Shown: positions 51,701-63,066 of the stretch, piece by piece
Layout: each line of letters starts with the position of its first letter
Position numbering within the stretch: the stretch's first letter is position 1
Source of the DNA: Pseudoscleropodium purum
Lineage: Eukaryota; Streptophyta; Bryopsida; Hypnales; Brachytheciaceae
Direction: 5' to 3'
DNA: 64,000 bases
Assembly: GCA_963969395.1 (NCBI GenBank)
Contig: OZ017797.1
Coordinates: forward strand, 12,462,001 to 12,526,000
Notes under the pieces: model-generated
What the model saw: only the letters and a program-made list of their open reading frames with translations
The model's database searches: none
Told to the model about the DNA's origin: nothing
Translations under genes and position numbers: made by a program

Positions 51701-52330
51701 CATCAGTAAAATTCACGAGGTCAGTTCGTCTTGGGAAAGGGGAATCGCCGCCGAATGGGCGACCGCATATTAAGTTTTCAAAAATTCATCGGCTGTACTT
51801 GTCCGAGCTGGCTTGTTGGAGTCGGGGAGCTGCTCACAAGGCAGATCCTTGAGGCTCACGTACGTCTTCTTGAGAAGACTGTCATCTCTGAGCAAGTGAG
51901 CATCGCATCATACAAGAGATCAAAAGGATTGTTACCCCGGCATCTGAGCTAGCTAGCGTTGAATCGACTGGGCCCTCAAACGAAAACCATCCTTTACCTA
52001 GTCAGGTGCACACTTGACCTTGCATTGACAGTTTTGTCTACTTTCAAATTAAAGCTAGATTGCTATCTTGAGCTCATCGGACTAAGTTGTAGTTGGCCAT
52101 TAAATTAAATGTTGTCCCAATGAACTTTACAGCACATCAAGCTGTAATCTACAACTAAGTTACAATTTTATTTATGTGTAGTCACCATTTTTTGCGATGT
52201 GCTCATTGAGATGGACCGTATACTAATTCATATATGGAATGTCGGAGCTACGACTTTTGCACAGTGAACACGATGCAGGAAATTTGGCAAAAAATCTTCC
52301 CTATGTTGAAAGGAACATTGTGCTGAAAAT

Positions 52331-53481
52331 TTGGCTTACCTTCCTACAGGATTAGTACGAAGAGTGTTCAATGATGAGTGCGGCCCTTGGGCGAAGTCTA
52401 GCGTACAAGGGTCTGATTTTCAACGACTTCAAATTGCTCAGTTGTTGAATTCCAGCAACGCTTGCGATCAATCACGTTTTCAAATCACATCCGGCATAAT
52501 CTTCTTTGACACGATGTCCAGAGTAAATCCATTAGTTTACGTTACAGATCTTCAGAGGTGGTTTACTATGGACATCTACAACGTGATAAAGACTTTAAAA
52601 GTGGAGGACGAGTGGACTGAGTATAGAATCCTGGATGCCAATAAACAGTGCTTACTCATCGGTTTGAACGTGAACAAGGATGTCGTATTTGGATTGCAAG
52701 TGGTTAACCCAGGGACCAAAGTGGCTCTCCGCATACCCGACATAGGCTACGTGCCTGCGCTTTCAAAAATTCTCTGGTGCTCTTCGACATTCATAAGATT
52801 GATTTTCGATGACTTTGATGACTTCGTGATAATCAGTATAGCTACAAATTCTAACTGAAATCGAATAGTAACGTGCTATATCTCATCTTTGAACCAGTGG
52901 AAGAAAATTCCAATCGCATTTGTTCCTGAGACGGTATTTGCTTTTGAGCGGACAGTTCTCTATTGGAAATCTCAGATACTGAACTTCAAAATTAATGCCG
53001 AGATCATGAGTGTGCATGATCTAAGGATTCATAAAGACGAGCGCGCATCTGGAAGAAGCAGCCAGGAAAAATCTTAAAACGATCCATGACTACCTCACCG
53101 TCGTCTTCCCGAACTGCACATACTTGATAGGTATCTACGGATCCCAATTGTGTCTTTTTAACCAATCGTTCAATGGGAAACCGTTTACAGAGGCAGACTA
53201 CATCTCGACCAACGACATCGATGGGCGATTCTACGACATGATTGTGTAGACTGTCCACTGCACCAGTGGACGTGAAGAGTTTTTCTTGTTGGAGGGTTGT
53301 GAGTCACGAAGATAGGATCTTCGTTTTCTTATTCAGTGACAGAAAAGAGATCGATGTTACAGTGTATAATCCCTCTCAGGATACATGGGAGCGACAGACA
53401 CCACTGTGGCCCTGTAAATCCAATTTCAATGTAGCAACGTGGACAGGTCTTAGAGGAGCTTCGTTTACTCTATTTGAGTGA
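52331..53481 (+). pseudogene. Decayed F-box/kelch-like gene
   Basis: Three plus-strand reading stretches in different frames look like parts of one plant F-box-associated/kelch protein. 52331-52858 includes LLIGLNVNKDVVFGLQVVNPGTKVALRIPD, written here with its typical VVNP-T-K...LP pattern. Then 53082-53229 gives HDYLTVVFPNC and DYISTNDIDGRFYDMIV before a stop. Last, 53242-53481 holds VTVYNPSQDTWERQTPLWP. Between them are stops at 52856 and near 53228 and frame changes near 53070 and 53240. No F-box was recognised at the N-terminal side, so the 5' end is lost or too diverged. Base composition is less AT-rich than the flanks, as expected of former coding DNA. Family assignment is tentative; the broken state is clear. 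Confidence 0.5.
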
Positions 53482-53489
53482 TCATGAAC

Positions 53490-54923
53490 TTAAATTGCTG
53501 GTTTTCATTTCTGCAAACAGGTGTTGGTTAGATATGGGTTACGAAGAGGACGGTGTTTGGGACAATCAGCTTGGTCCCTCCTCATGCACTTTGTAACTCT
53601 GCCTAGTAGATTGAGATGACCATCCCCTTCAAACCAATTGTATTTCCACAGCATATAAGATAGTCCCAACGCATGAATAGCAATTCTTTTGTATAGAATT
53701 AAATTGCCTTCTCTTTCGTCTCCTGAGCTGCGGTCCCCAGACCGGCAATTTTACTGCACATCGATCGTTGCATGCACCGGCAGTTTTGCATCGCCACGAA
53801 GATGGAGTCTTCTCCACTGTTTGATTCTTCTCTGTACGTTGATTTTGTGGCCAACGGTTGAACTGACTCAACGCAAGTCCTCCGGGAGTTTGTGCCACAT
53901 AGGTAGTTTCTGAGGGTGACCCCGTATTTTCACAGGTGAAAGACCTCGGAGTCATGTATCACTGGTAGTTTTCCCTGATTGACTTCAATTTTTTTCTCAT
54001 AGTCTATTTTGAGGCTGTGAAGCCATCCACCGTTCAGATTTCGAATCTTATTTTCTCATTTTTTGTTAAACATTTTTTGGAAAATTTCGCTACCAATTAG
54101 AACTTTGGACATACATAACTTTCGTCATTCCAAGTTGAGCAACACGTGCCAAATTTGGTAGAATTTCCAATTCCAAGCTTTAACATACATTATACATTTC
54201 ATTTATTTTTTAAAAAAGGTTGAAGCACCAATGGAAAAGTGACATGTATACCTAATCAATTTTCATATATGGTTTCCTCAGAAAGTCACAATTTCTCACA
54301 ATGCAGTGCTTAGTTTCTCACAAAATGTGTTCAAAGGAGTAATTGCTGTATACAAAACATATGAACAAATTAAGTATTTTCAAAGCACTAAAAATATGTA
54401 ATATTATCCATAATTGACATATAACGCATGTGTATCCATGTTCAATTCATGAGAGCAAATCTTGTGAATTGAAACTCAAATACATTTTAGGGAAGAAATT
54501 TGCTGATAAATTTCGATTGTATCAATTTTTTTTTAAGGTTACAATTTGGTGATGTTACCTTACATTATTGCTCTTAAATTGTAGAGTTGTTTTGGTTCAA
54601 AGCAAGAATATAGATAAAATCTTTATCAGATGTAGGATTATGTAAGATTATTGAGGATAAAGGAGCAAAGTGAAAGAAAATAACTATACCAAATTAGAGA
54701 ATGAGCACTACACAATAGATGGGAATGATTGGAGTATATTTTTTCATTTTACCTTATTTTGATCAAATTAATGTTTGTTATGTGTTGAAAATATGAAGCA
54801 ACAAAGTTCAAATTCTCTTTTCAAGGTTTGAGAAAAATTACATAATAAGGTTCAACAAATATGTTTTGAAGTTTAATATGCTTTCTATCTTACCCCTTGA
54901 AGAATAAGATATTGGTTCAAATT
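53490..54923. other. Gene-free stretch becoming AT-rich
   Basis: Nothing coding recognised. The segment near 54113 (CATACATAACTTTCGTCATT) faintly resembles family C. Two overlapping open frames on opposite strands at 53629-53955 have no family features. Confidence 0.4.
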
Positions 54924-55158
54924 TTAACCCTTAAAGGACAAAGGAGTGACCTTGAAAATCATCCAGGCTTTTCATTACTATATGCATTGTTGGCTTAAAA
55001 CATTGCAAAAGTATTAATTGAAAGTCAAACTATTGTAGAAGATCAACCTCCCTTTTTTACAACAACATTTCAAGGATAAATAGTTGTATTTTTGTCCGAC
55101 TAGAAAAATTTCTTGTCATCCATTGGATACAAAATGTCCATGACATTTAACCCTTAAA
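54924..55158 (-). repeat. Repeat family A, copy 3 (inverted)
   Basis: Reverse orientation relative to the copies at 21819 and 24805. It starts TTAACCCTTAAAGGACAAAG, continues GTGACCTTGAAAATCATCCA and AAAGTCAAACTATTGTAGAA, and is closed by TTTAACCCTTAAATATCC. Best overall match is to copy 2. In the plus-strand frame parallel to the 115-codon frame of copy 2 there are two stops. Confidence 0.7.
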
Positions 55159-56737
55159 TATCCAAGGCTTATTTTGAGGTTTTTTGGAGTTTGCTCTAAA
55201 TTGAATAAATGCCAACATTTCGATAAATTGCATCAATTTTTTTGAATTGTAACTATACAAATTCAAATTGGACATATTAAAGATCTTTGTAGGAAAAGAA
55301 AACACAACAATATACGTTATAGAGTAAAGATTATAATATTTGATCATAAAGGTGTCAAAACTGCAAAAGAGATGTGAAGTTTTTCAATCATCTTTTCTCA
55401 AGTCAAATCTAAAAAGTTGGTGATCAAAAATATGTGAGGTTAAAGGGCCTAGCATTTATAACTCCTATTAATTTATGGTTTTTAAAAATCTACTCTATAA
55501 TTTTTTTAAATGAATTTTGAATGTGATTTTTTCTCCAAGATCTAGTCTACTTAAGGCTCATTTCCAAGAGCTCTCAATACTATAGGAAGTCTAAATTGCA
55601 ATGGGTACTCTAGAACAAAATCTTAAATAGGAAAATCATTATCATTTATTTTCAAGATTGAATTTTTGATGTTAATAGCCTAAAACTAGACTTCAAGAAG
55701 AACTTTTCAAAAATAGAATCTACTAAAAATAACAACTTGGTGAGGTTTTCTTTTAACTTCAAAGTTTTACAAACACGAGATTTTGGTGCCTCAGGCATTT
55801 AGGGTTAAGTAGGATTTCTTAAACTTGTTGCTTGAACATGAGTAATCTAATCTAAAGTAGCCATAAGAGAAATTGAGGTCATTTTAAGAATGTCAAATGC
55901 AACATAGTAGGCTCTAAGTAGTCAAGGTTCTCGAAAGAACACAAGATTTGCAAGAATGATGAATTTGTCCACAAAATGTGATAAAATGCTATACAAGGGT
56001 GATTGTGAGTCTTGTCCCACAAGATACCATTCAAGCACAACTGAATTGTTGTGAGGTAATTTGTCTCCACCAAAACTAACTTTTTAGAAGACTTGAGTTT
56101 TCAAGTTTCAAAACCTACAAAAGTTCCCTGATTCTTAGTTTTGATCCATCCAAAATTATACAAAGCAAGAAACAGAGTTTTGCTAGTCCAAAAAAATGAT
56201 TAACCCTGAAGTGCTCCAATGTCCATATTTTGGACAATAAATAGAGCGCTTCTAGGCATTGTATTGTCTAGCAAACTTTTCATTCATCCAATCTAATTCT
56301 TGAATCTTGAAGAGAAAACCTTCCTTTATGACAAATTTCTTGAAATTGCAATAAATGATATTTCTGTAAAAAGATATAAACCAAAATGTGCAAAAAATTG
56401 AAAAAGGATTAAGGCATTTAGGGGTTAACAATATGATCCCATTCCAAGTGAACAGCAAGGACATTGACGCGGTACCTACTTGCACCAATTAAAGAAAAAT
56501 CCGCTTCAATGCACAAACCTCAATGCAACTAGTCTAACCAGAAAAACATATGTAGAAATGCCATAAGAACAGAAACACATTTGTTTGAGATTATAATCCG
56601 CAACTATACAATTACGAATGTCACTACATCATAATTCAATGTAACTGTATTTTGGGGACTTCCATCTTCATACAAAAGAATCAAGTTGCAAGATGTGCTA
56701 ATCTTAGCAGAAGTCATTAGAAAATTGATACAAGATT
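55159..56737. other. AT-rich gene-free stretch
   Basis: No coding or RNA feature seen. GCATTTAGGGTTAAG at 55796 and GGCATTTAGGGGTTAAC near 56413 belong to a motif type repeated elsewhere in the AT-rich blocks. Confidence 0.4.
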
Positions 56738-56924
56738 CTACATATTGGATACAGAACAAAGGTAAGCCTCCATCTTAGTTGCTTGTTTCTCAGCCCTGGC
56801 TTTAAACATTTGACTTTCAAATCCAGTACTTCGATCTTTACCATCCCAGTGACGTCCAGGCTTGATTCCATACCGATTCATTGGAGCTTCAACAACTCGT
56901 TCCAGCCAACTGCGCTGCGGGATA
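56738..56924 (-). pseudogene. BUD13: Orphan terminal exon of BUD13 (RES splicing complex)
   Basis: BUD13 is a subunit of the RES complex bound to the activated spliceosome. On the minus strand, after an acceptor ACTTAG (56930-56925), the frame reads [16 protein letters not shown], then [20 protein letters not shown] and [12 protein letters not shown] with a TAG stop at 56740-56738. This matches only the C-terminal end of BUD13, whose plant form has [19 protein letters not shown] and ends EAYLWSVADM. Earlier exons, several hundred residues, are not visible anywhere upstream within the window (to the right on this strand). The conserved tryptophan before SV is a cysteine. It is either the last exon of a gene with a very long intron or, more likely, a stranded gene fragment. 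Confidence 0.7.
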
Positions 56925-57796
56925 CTAAGTGGTAATATAAAACTACATTCCTTCGTTTCCTCCACATTTTATATTCTTAAAATGGATTTTAAATTTAAAT
57001 TATAAAATTGTATTTCTCATTATATCCTTCATTTATAGAAAAAATTATAGAATATTTTCATATATTATAGGATTGATTTAATTTTATTTCCACCTTTAGC
57101 TTTAAAAACTGCAATAATATGATTTTTCCATCAAAATTATTGAAAAAATAGAAAATGAATAGAAATTTTATTTTTCCACTATAAAAAAATATCAAAATTT
57201 TATATATCAATTAAATAAAAGGAAAAATTTGGTTTCATAATCAAATTTGAAGTTAAAGTCTTTGTTGTGGCTGTTTTGGGTGTAAAAAATAAAATAATCA
57301 ATTGAAAAATTTTGCACATTAATTTTCATTTCTACTTGTAACTCTTCAAAAAATTTCAAATAATTTGGGTTGCTTTTGCTATTTTTACTCATTTATGTTC
57401 AATTTTTGCAACAAAAAGATAACAATTACAATTTTTTATGAAATAAATTGAAACTTCCCATAGTGATATAGAATTCTAAGTTTCAAGTAGTATATATACA
57501 AGATTATTGTTTGAACACAATATAAAAGTCTAAATTTAGCTCAAATAGGAAGTTTGACCATTTCACGATAGATTAAGTCTTTTTAAGGGTTAAGTATTGA
57601 GTATATTGCCATCAGCTATGTGATTCCAAGGAAGTGAATGATTCATTCCTTCGTTTCCTTCGTTTCACTACAAACTAATACATCATAGTCTACAATGGAC
57701 TCCAATCAAGAACACAAATTATACTTATAAACATAAATGTTTTGATAAAGAGTTCAAACCACTTGACCACAGAGAAAGATCCATCTCCAAAGAGAT

Positions 57797-58152
57797 TGTC
57801 TCCTCACGGGGTTGACGAATCTCTACATCCGCCTGAAAAAGGCATCCTTAACCCAAACGTCCGGACGGTCAGACGTCCATCCGCACGGACATAGCGTCCT
57901 TTCTGCTGTCAGAAAGCGGATGCCTCAACCGCGACGGACGGGTGGGGCGAACGAGATGGGCGGACGGGCGACCGCGGGACAGTTGGAATAGGGCGGTCGG
58001 GGAAGCGGACGGGGGAGATGGTCATCGGTTAGAGCAGTCAAGCGGTCGAGGTGGACGGCGGACGGTCCAAGTAGACGCTGCGTCCGCTAGACTTGCGAAT
58101 GTCAGCGTCCGCGTCTGGACGTCCGACCGTCCTATCAACCCTGTCTCCTCAC
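57797..58152. mobile_element. GC-rich inverted-repeat element with direct-repeat flanks
   Basis: An 11-bp direct repeat TGTCTCCTCAC (57797-57807 and 58142-58152) flanks 334 bp of strikingly GC-rich DNA inside AT-rich spacer. Just inside are GGGTTGA at the left and its complement TCAACCC at the right. Subterminal inverted repeats follow: GGACGGTCAGACGTCCA (57863-57879) and its complement with one mismatch (58116-58132). The interior is dense in CGGACG/CGTCCG. The 11-bp flank length would fit a Mutator-like insertion. An 85-codon ORF (57942-58199) runs out of the element and is not considered a gene. Confidence 0.7.
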
Positions 58153-59900
58153 CTCCAACCCCCTCTTATATCATTGAGACTATCAATAAAGATTATTAGT
58201 CCTTAATATAGACTAGGACTTCTTTTCTATTTTTAGCTTTCTTTTTGTGGTTCAATCTAAAACCAAGCACTATTTAAGTAAAAGTCCTAGTTATACTTCT
58301 CCAATCACATCTTATTTAAATCTCTTATCTATATCTTAATCTTCTACTTGGAGTTAGCTAACTCCAAGTTCCATATGTTTGTCTTTATCTGGAAGTTCTC
58401 TAACTCTAATGCACTAGTCATCCAAATGGAGTTGTCAACTTCACTGCATAAATCTACTATATATAAATATCTTCTCCAAGCACTCTAGTGCCCTTGTCAT
58501 TTAATTGAAGTTGTCTAACTCCAATGCACAAATCCATCATTTAGAGATCTTTATCTTTAAGGAATCTCTACTTATCCACTAGTGTACATTTTATCATGAA
58601 TTAGTTCATGATTCATAAATGCATTCATCCATCAAAGGTCAATCATGACATAAAAGGTCATAATACAATTACCATATTTGGTATTTGGTTTTTGACCTAG
58701 TCAATTTCAAATTGATATAAAAAATTTATGATATTTTAATATTTTATATTTTTAAAGTAGATAATTAACTAGACTTCATGTACTTCATTTCATTGTTTAA
58801 ATACTAAATACTAAAGGACCAAGGTACATATGGGGCATAAATTGTAAAGAATCGCCACTTTTTAGAGTAGTGAGAAAAAAATGAAAATTTATTTGTTTTT
58901 TCAAAGTTCAACCGCACAAATTTGTCCTAAATCAATATGAGAATGTGTGGAAGAAATTTCGAAAGCTTTAGCTATATGGATTTACAAAAATCTTGTAACA
59001 TTTAAAGTTAGATATGAATTTACAAATTATAACTTTTAAAGTTAGACATGGATTTACAAATTATAACATTTAAAGTTAGAATTTTTTTTTTTACAACCTT
59101 CCCTGGTAGGGCTAGTATACTTTAATTCTTCCTAGAGTGATATCTCTAAACTAAACATGGTTATTTTTTCTTACATTTTCATCTTATAAAGTAGCCAACC
59201 CATTTTTGACCAAATAAGCAATTAATCAATTATGCATATCAAGAGCATAGGTTTCCTAGTAAAAAAAAATTTCAAATACAAAAATAGAGCTTGGATTAGA
59301 ATGATTGTAGCCAATCATAACACGCCTATAATTAATCACTATTCATTTCCACCTAATTAGAAAGAGAGCAACCTATACTAAAGAAATGGGGGTGATCAAA
59401 AATAGGTCGACTCCTATATCATGTAAATTATATACTTGGTAAATTTCACACATAGAAAGAGAGTTTTGCATATGCAGTACAAAGCATTCTAAATTGCCCT
59501 AAAAACTCAAGGTAGCATAATTTTTTATTCATGCACTTGATTTGGAAATATATTGTATTATCACTAAGAGGGTACATGTTTAAGACTTGTAACTAAATTT
59601 CACAAACATCTAATCAAAATTGACTTCATGCATAACTAGCCAAGATTTCTTTCATATTGAGCATCAAATTTGAATTCTTGCATAAGCGTACCCAAGATTT
59701 CTTTCATATATTGAGCAGTCACTTGATCCTTTTTGGGTTCAGGCCAAAAAATAAACAAAGTCATCATCAGCTCTAAAATCAGGTTTGAAATGAAGGGACA
59801 AGCAATTTAGGGCAAATGAAAAAAAATTAAGGGAATAGTATTGTAGGATGGAGGGATCATTTTCTAATACTGGCCACACTGTCCGCCTGTATAATGGAGG
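58153..59900. other. AT-rich gene-free stretch
   Basis: No coding feature. Three imperfect copies of a 34-bp unit lie at 58996-59081 (TAACATTTAAAGTTAGATAT and relatives). The motif GGAGTTGTCAACT/GAAGTTGTCTAACTCC near 58430 and 58507 suggests another local duplication. Confidence 0.4.
58996..59081. repeat. 34-bp tandem repeat
   Basis: Units start at 58996, 59030 and 59064 with TAACATTTAAAGTTAGA-type sequence; the third is cut short by a poly-T run. A partial unit precedes them at about 58975. Confidence 0.8.
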
Positions 59901-60174
59901 AGGCGTTGTCGAGGGTCTAGACCGGGTATGCTGTCGATGAGATAGAAAGTTGGATTACGAGTTGCTTGTGGTTGTCGTTCTTGGGCAATGAGCATATAAT
60001 GTGTCTGGAATTGTGTGCATTGGTGGCGGCTTCTATTGTCTGCGTTCTTTTGTGGGATAATTCAATCATTCGATGATATTGCAAGAGGAACATTAAAATG
60101 ATCATCAGGGATCACCTTATCAGGAGGCGGAATTTGGTGTACAATCGAGGGACTGGGTGTTTTTTCGATAATGC

Positions 60175-60191
60175 AGGGTTTAGGGTTTAGG
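60175..60191 (+). promoter_or_regulatory. Telo-box-like motif upstream of the exonuclease locus
   Basis: AGGGTTTAGGGTTTAGG, over two copies of the plant telomere-type heptamer, lies about 220 bases before the first ATG of the exonuclease frame. Telo-boxes (AAACCCTA) are common in promoters and leaders of plant genes for growth and replication. A role here is inferred from position. Confidence 0.45.
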
Positions 60192-60412
60192 TTCCTTGAT
60201 TCTACTTCTGAGAGCACTCAGACGATTACTCTACACGCGGTCAGATTCGGCAAAAATTAAACTGTTTGGGCCAAAGGGTTGCATTTGGCATATGTGATTG
60301 GTTTCAAGTTTTCAACCTCTTGAATTGTGACGTGGAGTCGATTTCGATCAGAGAGTGCTGAAAGTGGGCTTGTGCGTATTGGTAGTTCTTGTATGTTGGT
60401 GATCTGCGTGGT

Positions 60413-61414
60413 ATGCACATTTTGCAGGTAGGACGAGATGCGATAGATAAGAGTTCGATAGTGAGTTCTTCTCCTCGATGTATAGAAATTCTCTCCGGAG
60501 TGTTGGAACAGAAATGGCCGCGAGAATTCACAGCAGGAGATGACTTGGAGACCTCAGTTGCAAATAAAGCAGCTGGGCGTATGAAGCTTACCAAGAAGAA
60601 GCGGAAGCGGGTCGAGGAGGAGCTTTCGAAGGGAAGGAACGAAACGACTTCGTCTTCTGTAGCAATCACGGAAGCGACGACTATTGATGCGCACAGTAGG
60701 GTTTGGCAGTACGTTTGCAACAGGGCAATTCTTGTGAATTCGAAGTTCATTAGGAATTCTGAAGGGTCATCAATTGAAAGTTCACTACCTGGGTACGGGG
60801 AGAGTACGGTTGTTACAGAGATTGAAGTCGCCGGGAAGAAAATCATGGTGACTAATACCAAGGAAGGCGCTGTTGCCCAAGAGTGGTTGAATCGGCAGAA
60901 GGGAACCGTTTTTGGTTTAGATGCGGAATGGAGACCCAGCTATAAGAAAGGCACCGAACACAAAGTTGCGCTTCTGCAGGTATGGTTTTTTGGTCATTTA
61001 CTTGGTAAGGCCCATATTGGATTGCACAGGTCGAATCATTAGCCTGAGAGCACAAGAGATTTTACACCTTGATTGATGCAATCGTCAACTTTTATTTTTT
61101 AATTCAGTTCACTGTCCGATTTATACTAGTCCAAGTAACAAGAATGGGCATGAGCATGAAGAGGTGTCGCTGCCTTGGGTCCAATATGGCATGGTCAAAA
61201 CAATGGAAACAAGAAAGTTTCAAGCTACCTCTTTGAGGTTGGTAGGATAGTTGTTCCTTCAAATGTGTCGTACAATAGCTCTCTTGCGAAGTTAGTCATG
61301 GACTTCGATATGGCGAAGCCCAAACGGGTTACCATGAGCAACTGGGCAAAGTCCATCTTGGACAGGGTTCAAGTAGAGTATGCCACCTCAGATGCATGGG
61401 TCTCAAAAATATGA
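60413..61414 (+). pseudogene. Werner-type 3'-5' exonuclease, middle part missing
   Basis: Two pieces of a WRN/WEX-type DEDDy exonuclease. Piece one (ATG 60413 to donor after 60979) ends with TVFGLDAEWRPSYKKG and EHKVALLQ, the Exo I motif D-x-E and the strand after it. Piece two (about 61190-61414) has KPKRVTMSNWAKSILDRVQV and EYATSDAWVS, the Exo III motif Y-A-x-x-D, then a stop. The stretch between them should encode Exo II, with its conserved aspartate, and about 60-80 residues; I cannot find these in 60980-61190 in any plus frame. The N-terminal half is lysine- and glutamate-rich (MKLTKKKRKRVEEELSK) and might carry a nuclear signal. Most likely a decayed or internally deleted gene. An undetected short exon is possible. 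Confidence 0.65.
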
Positions 61415-63066
61415 TGTTAGACCAAGGAAATTAAAGCATTCACTTCCACGAGTAGCTCTCGGATCCTCTGAAATGAGACTCCATTCTCACTATCAGATTT
61501 ATCGAGAAATTTTCAGAAATTTTGATTGCAAACTTAAGTGGTGGTGAGCATGCAGAGAGCAATTCATGATTTGGCAAATTTGAGGACTTACAATGCAAAT
61601 TAAGTTCCCTGTCCGCAAATTCAATAGATTGGGAGTGCTCACTCTGCCTAACTTGTATGTCAGCAGAAAACATCCAAAAGTCAAGAATCTCTGGTTATCT
61701 GCCCATGACGGTAACATATCCAGAATGGGTCAACATGTTAGAAGTGAATGCTTCATTTTTCTTCGTCAACGTATAACTAATGTAAGGTAGGAATAGTACA
61801 CATTGTGCTAGTTTTATTAATGGTCAGAAATTATGAAACGACTAGGGTTAGATGTCAATATCATTTTTCTTTCACTGAAAATTTAATGAAAAATATTTCT
61901 TGAAGCCAAGCTCCTCAAAATCGCGAATCAATAGGTAAAGGGTCACGCTTTTAGAGCACCCTACCTTATAAGACCAAATTAAAATGTTGCAATGCGAGAC
62001 ATAAGGAAAGAACAAAACCTCACCACGATTGTTCCAAGTATACGTCCTGTGACTTGGTGTGGTAGAGCCACCAAGGCTTCCAACTGCCAATCAAGTTTCA
62101 GCTCCATCTCTACTCTAGTTTCCACAACAAACAGGGGAGAACCATCATCTACTGCCTTCCAAATTCAGAAAATCTGGTTGGAAATTTTCCAAAACACTCT
62201 ATCTAATTGACTGCTGCTAGAAGAAAGCTCTCAATTTTGGACAGCTAGCTGTTGTACATTATCATTAATGATGGCGAGCGTGTCTTCAAACATCATGAGT
62301 TTCCCTTTCGTTGTTGTAAGACTGCCTAGAGAGACCAATCACAGCAAATCGCATGAATATTCTCATCTCAGAATCTCAATGACGGAAGCTTTCTAATCTA
62401 AACAGCCATTAACAGTGAAATGGCAAGCAGACAGTAAAGAAGAGAAGTTCGGTGATATTAACCGGCCAGTTCCCTCATCTTGGTTCCTATTCTAACATTC
62501 AATGAATTTCCAATTCCCGAGATTTCTTTTCTCACCACCACATCCCCCAAGATTGTAGCATCTTCAAATCCTTGAGATCAAGAAAGCTCGGTAACTGAAA
62601 TGCAACGCTTCAATGTGGAAAATGTAACTATAACCTTCGTCGCTTACGTGCACAATTTCTCACAATCGGACTCCAGATCTCAGTTACTGAATAAGCTACA
62701 GACTTCATTTACCATGAAGTACAATAAAGGCTCCAATATTTGACCACACAGCTAAGCTTTAGTTTGTGCTAAGTATGAAAACACTTCATCTATGACATAT
62801 CATTTTCGCAATTGATTTGGACTTCAACGTGAAACAAATGTACAATCTTTTGAGATCATGGTGCAAGATTCTCGATGGTTGCAGGGAACGGCTCAAACTT
62901 CACCTGTATTATGGCGAACGGAGCCTCTCCCTTCCTGGATCATGGTGAATGGTGAATGGAGACTTTATATTACATAGCCGGTAGTTTGGCTTGCACAAAA
63001 GACGAGTCAATTCCTGAAGTCGTTCAAATTCAAAGAAGGTTTCCTGTCCGGTAACCAAGGCAGCTC
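61415..63066. other. Gene-free stretch
   Basis: Nothing coding recognised on either strand. The right part should contain former 3' UTR of the minus-strand kinase pseudogene. Confidence 0.4.

Noticed and set aside
51731..51952. 73-codon open frame upstream of the F-box-like relic
   Set aside because: It could be the lost N-terminal part, but no F-box pattern is visible, so I left it out of the call.
57942..58199. 85-codon Arg/Gly-rich open frame
   Set aside because: It is carried by the GC-rich inverted-repeat element and runs out across its right end; GC-rich DNA gives long chance frames.
60304..60861. 185-codon minus-strand open frame
   Set aside because: It is the shadow of the exonuclease first piece, which has family motifs on the plus strand.
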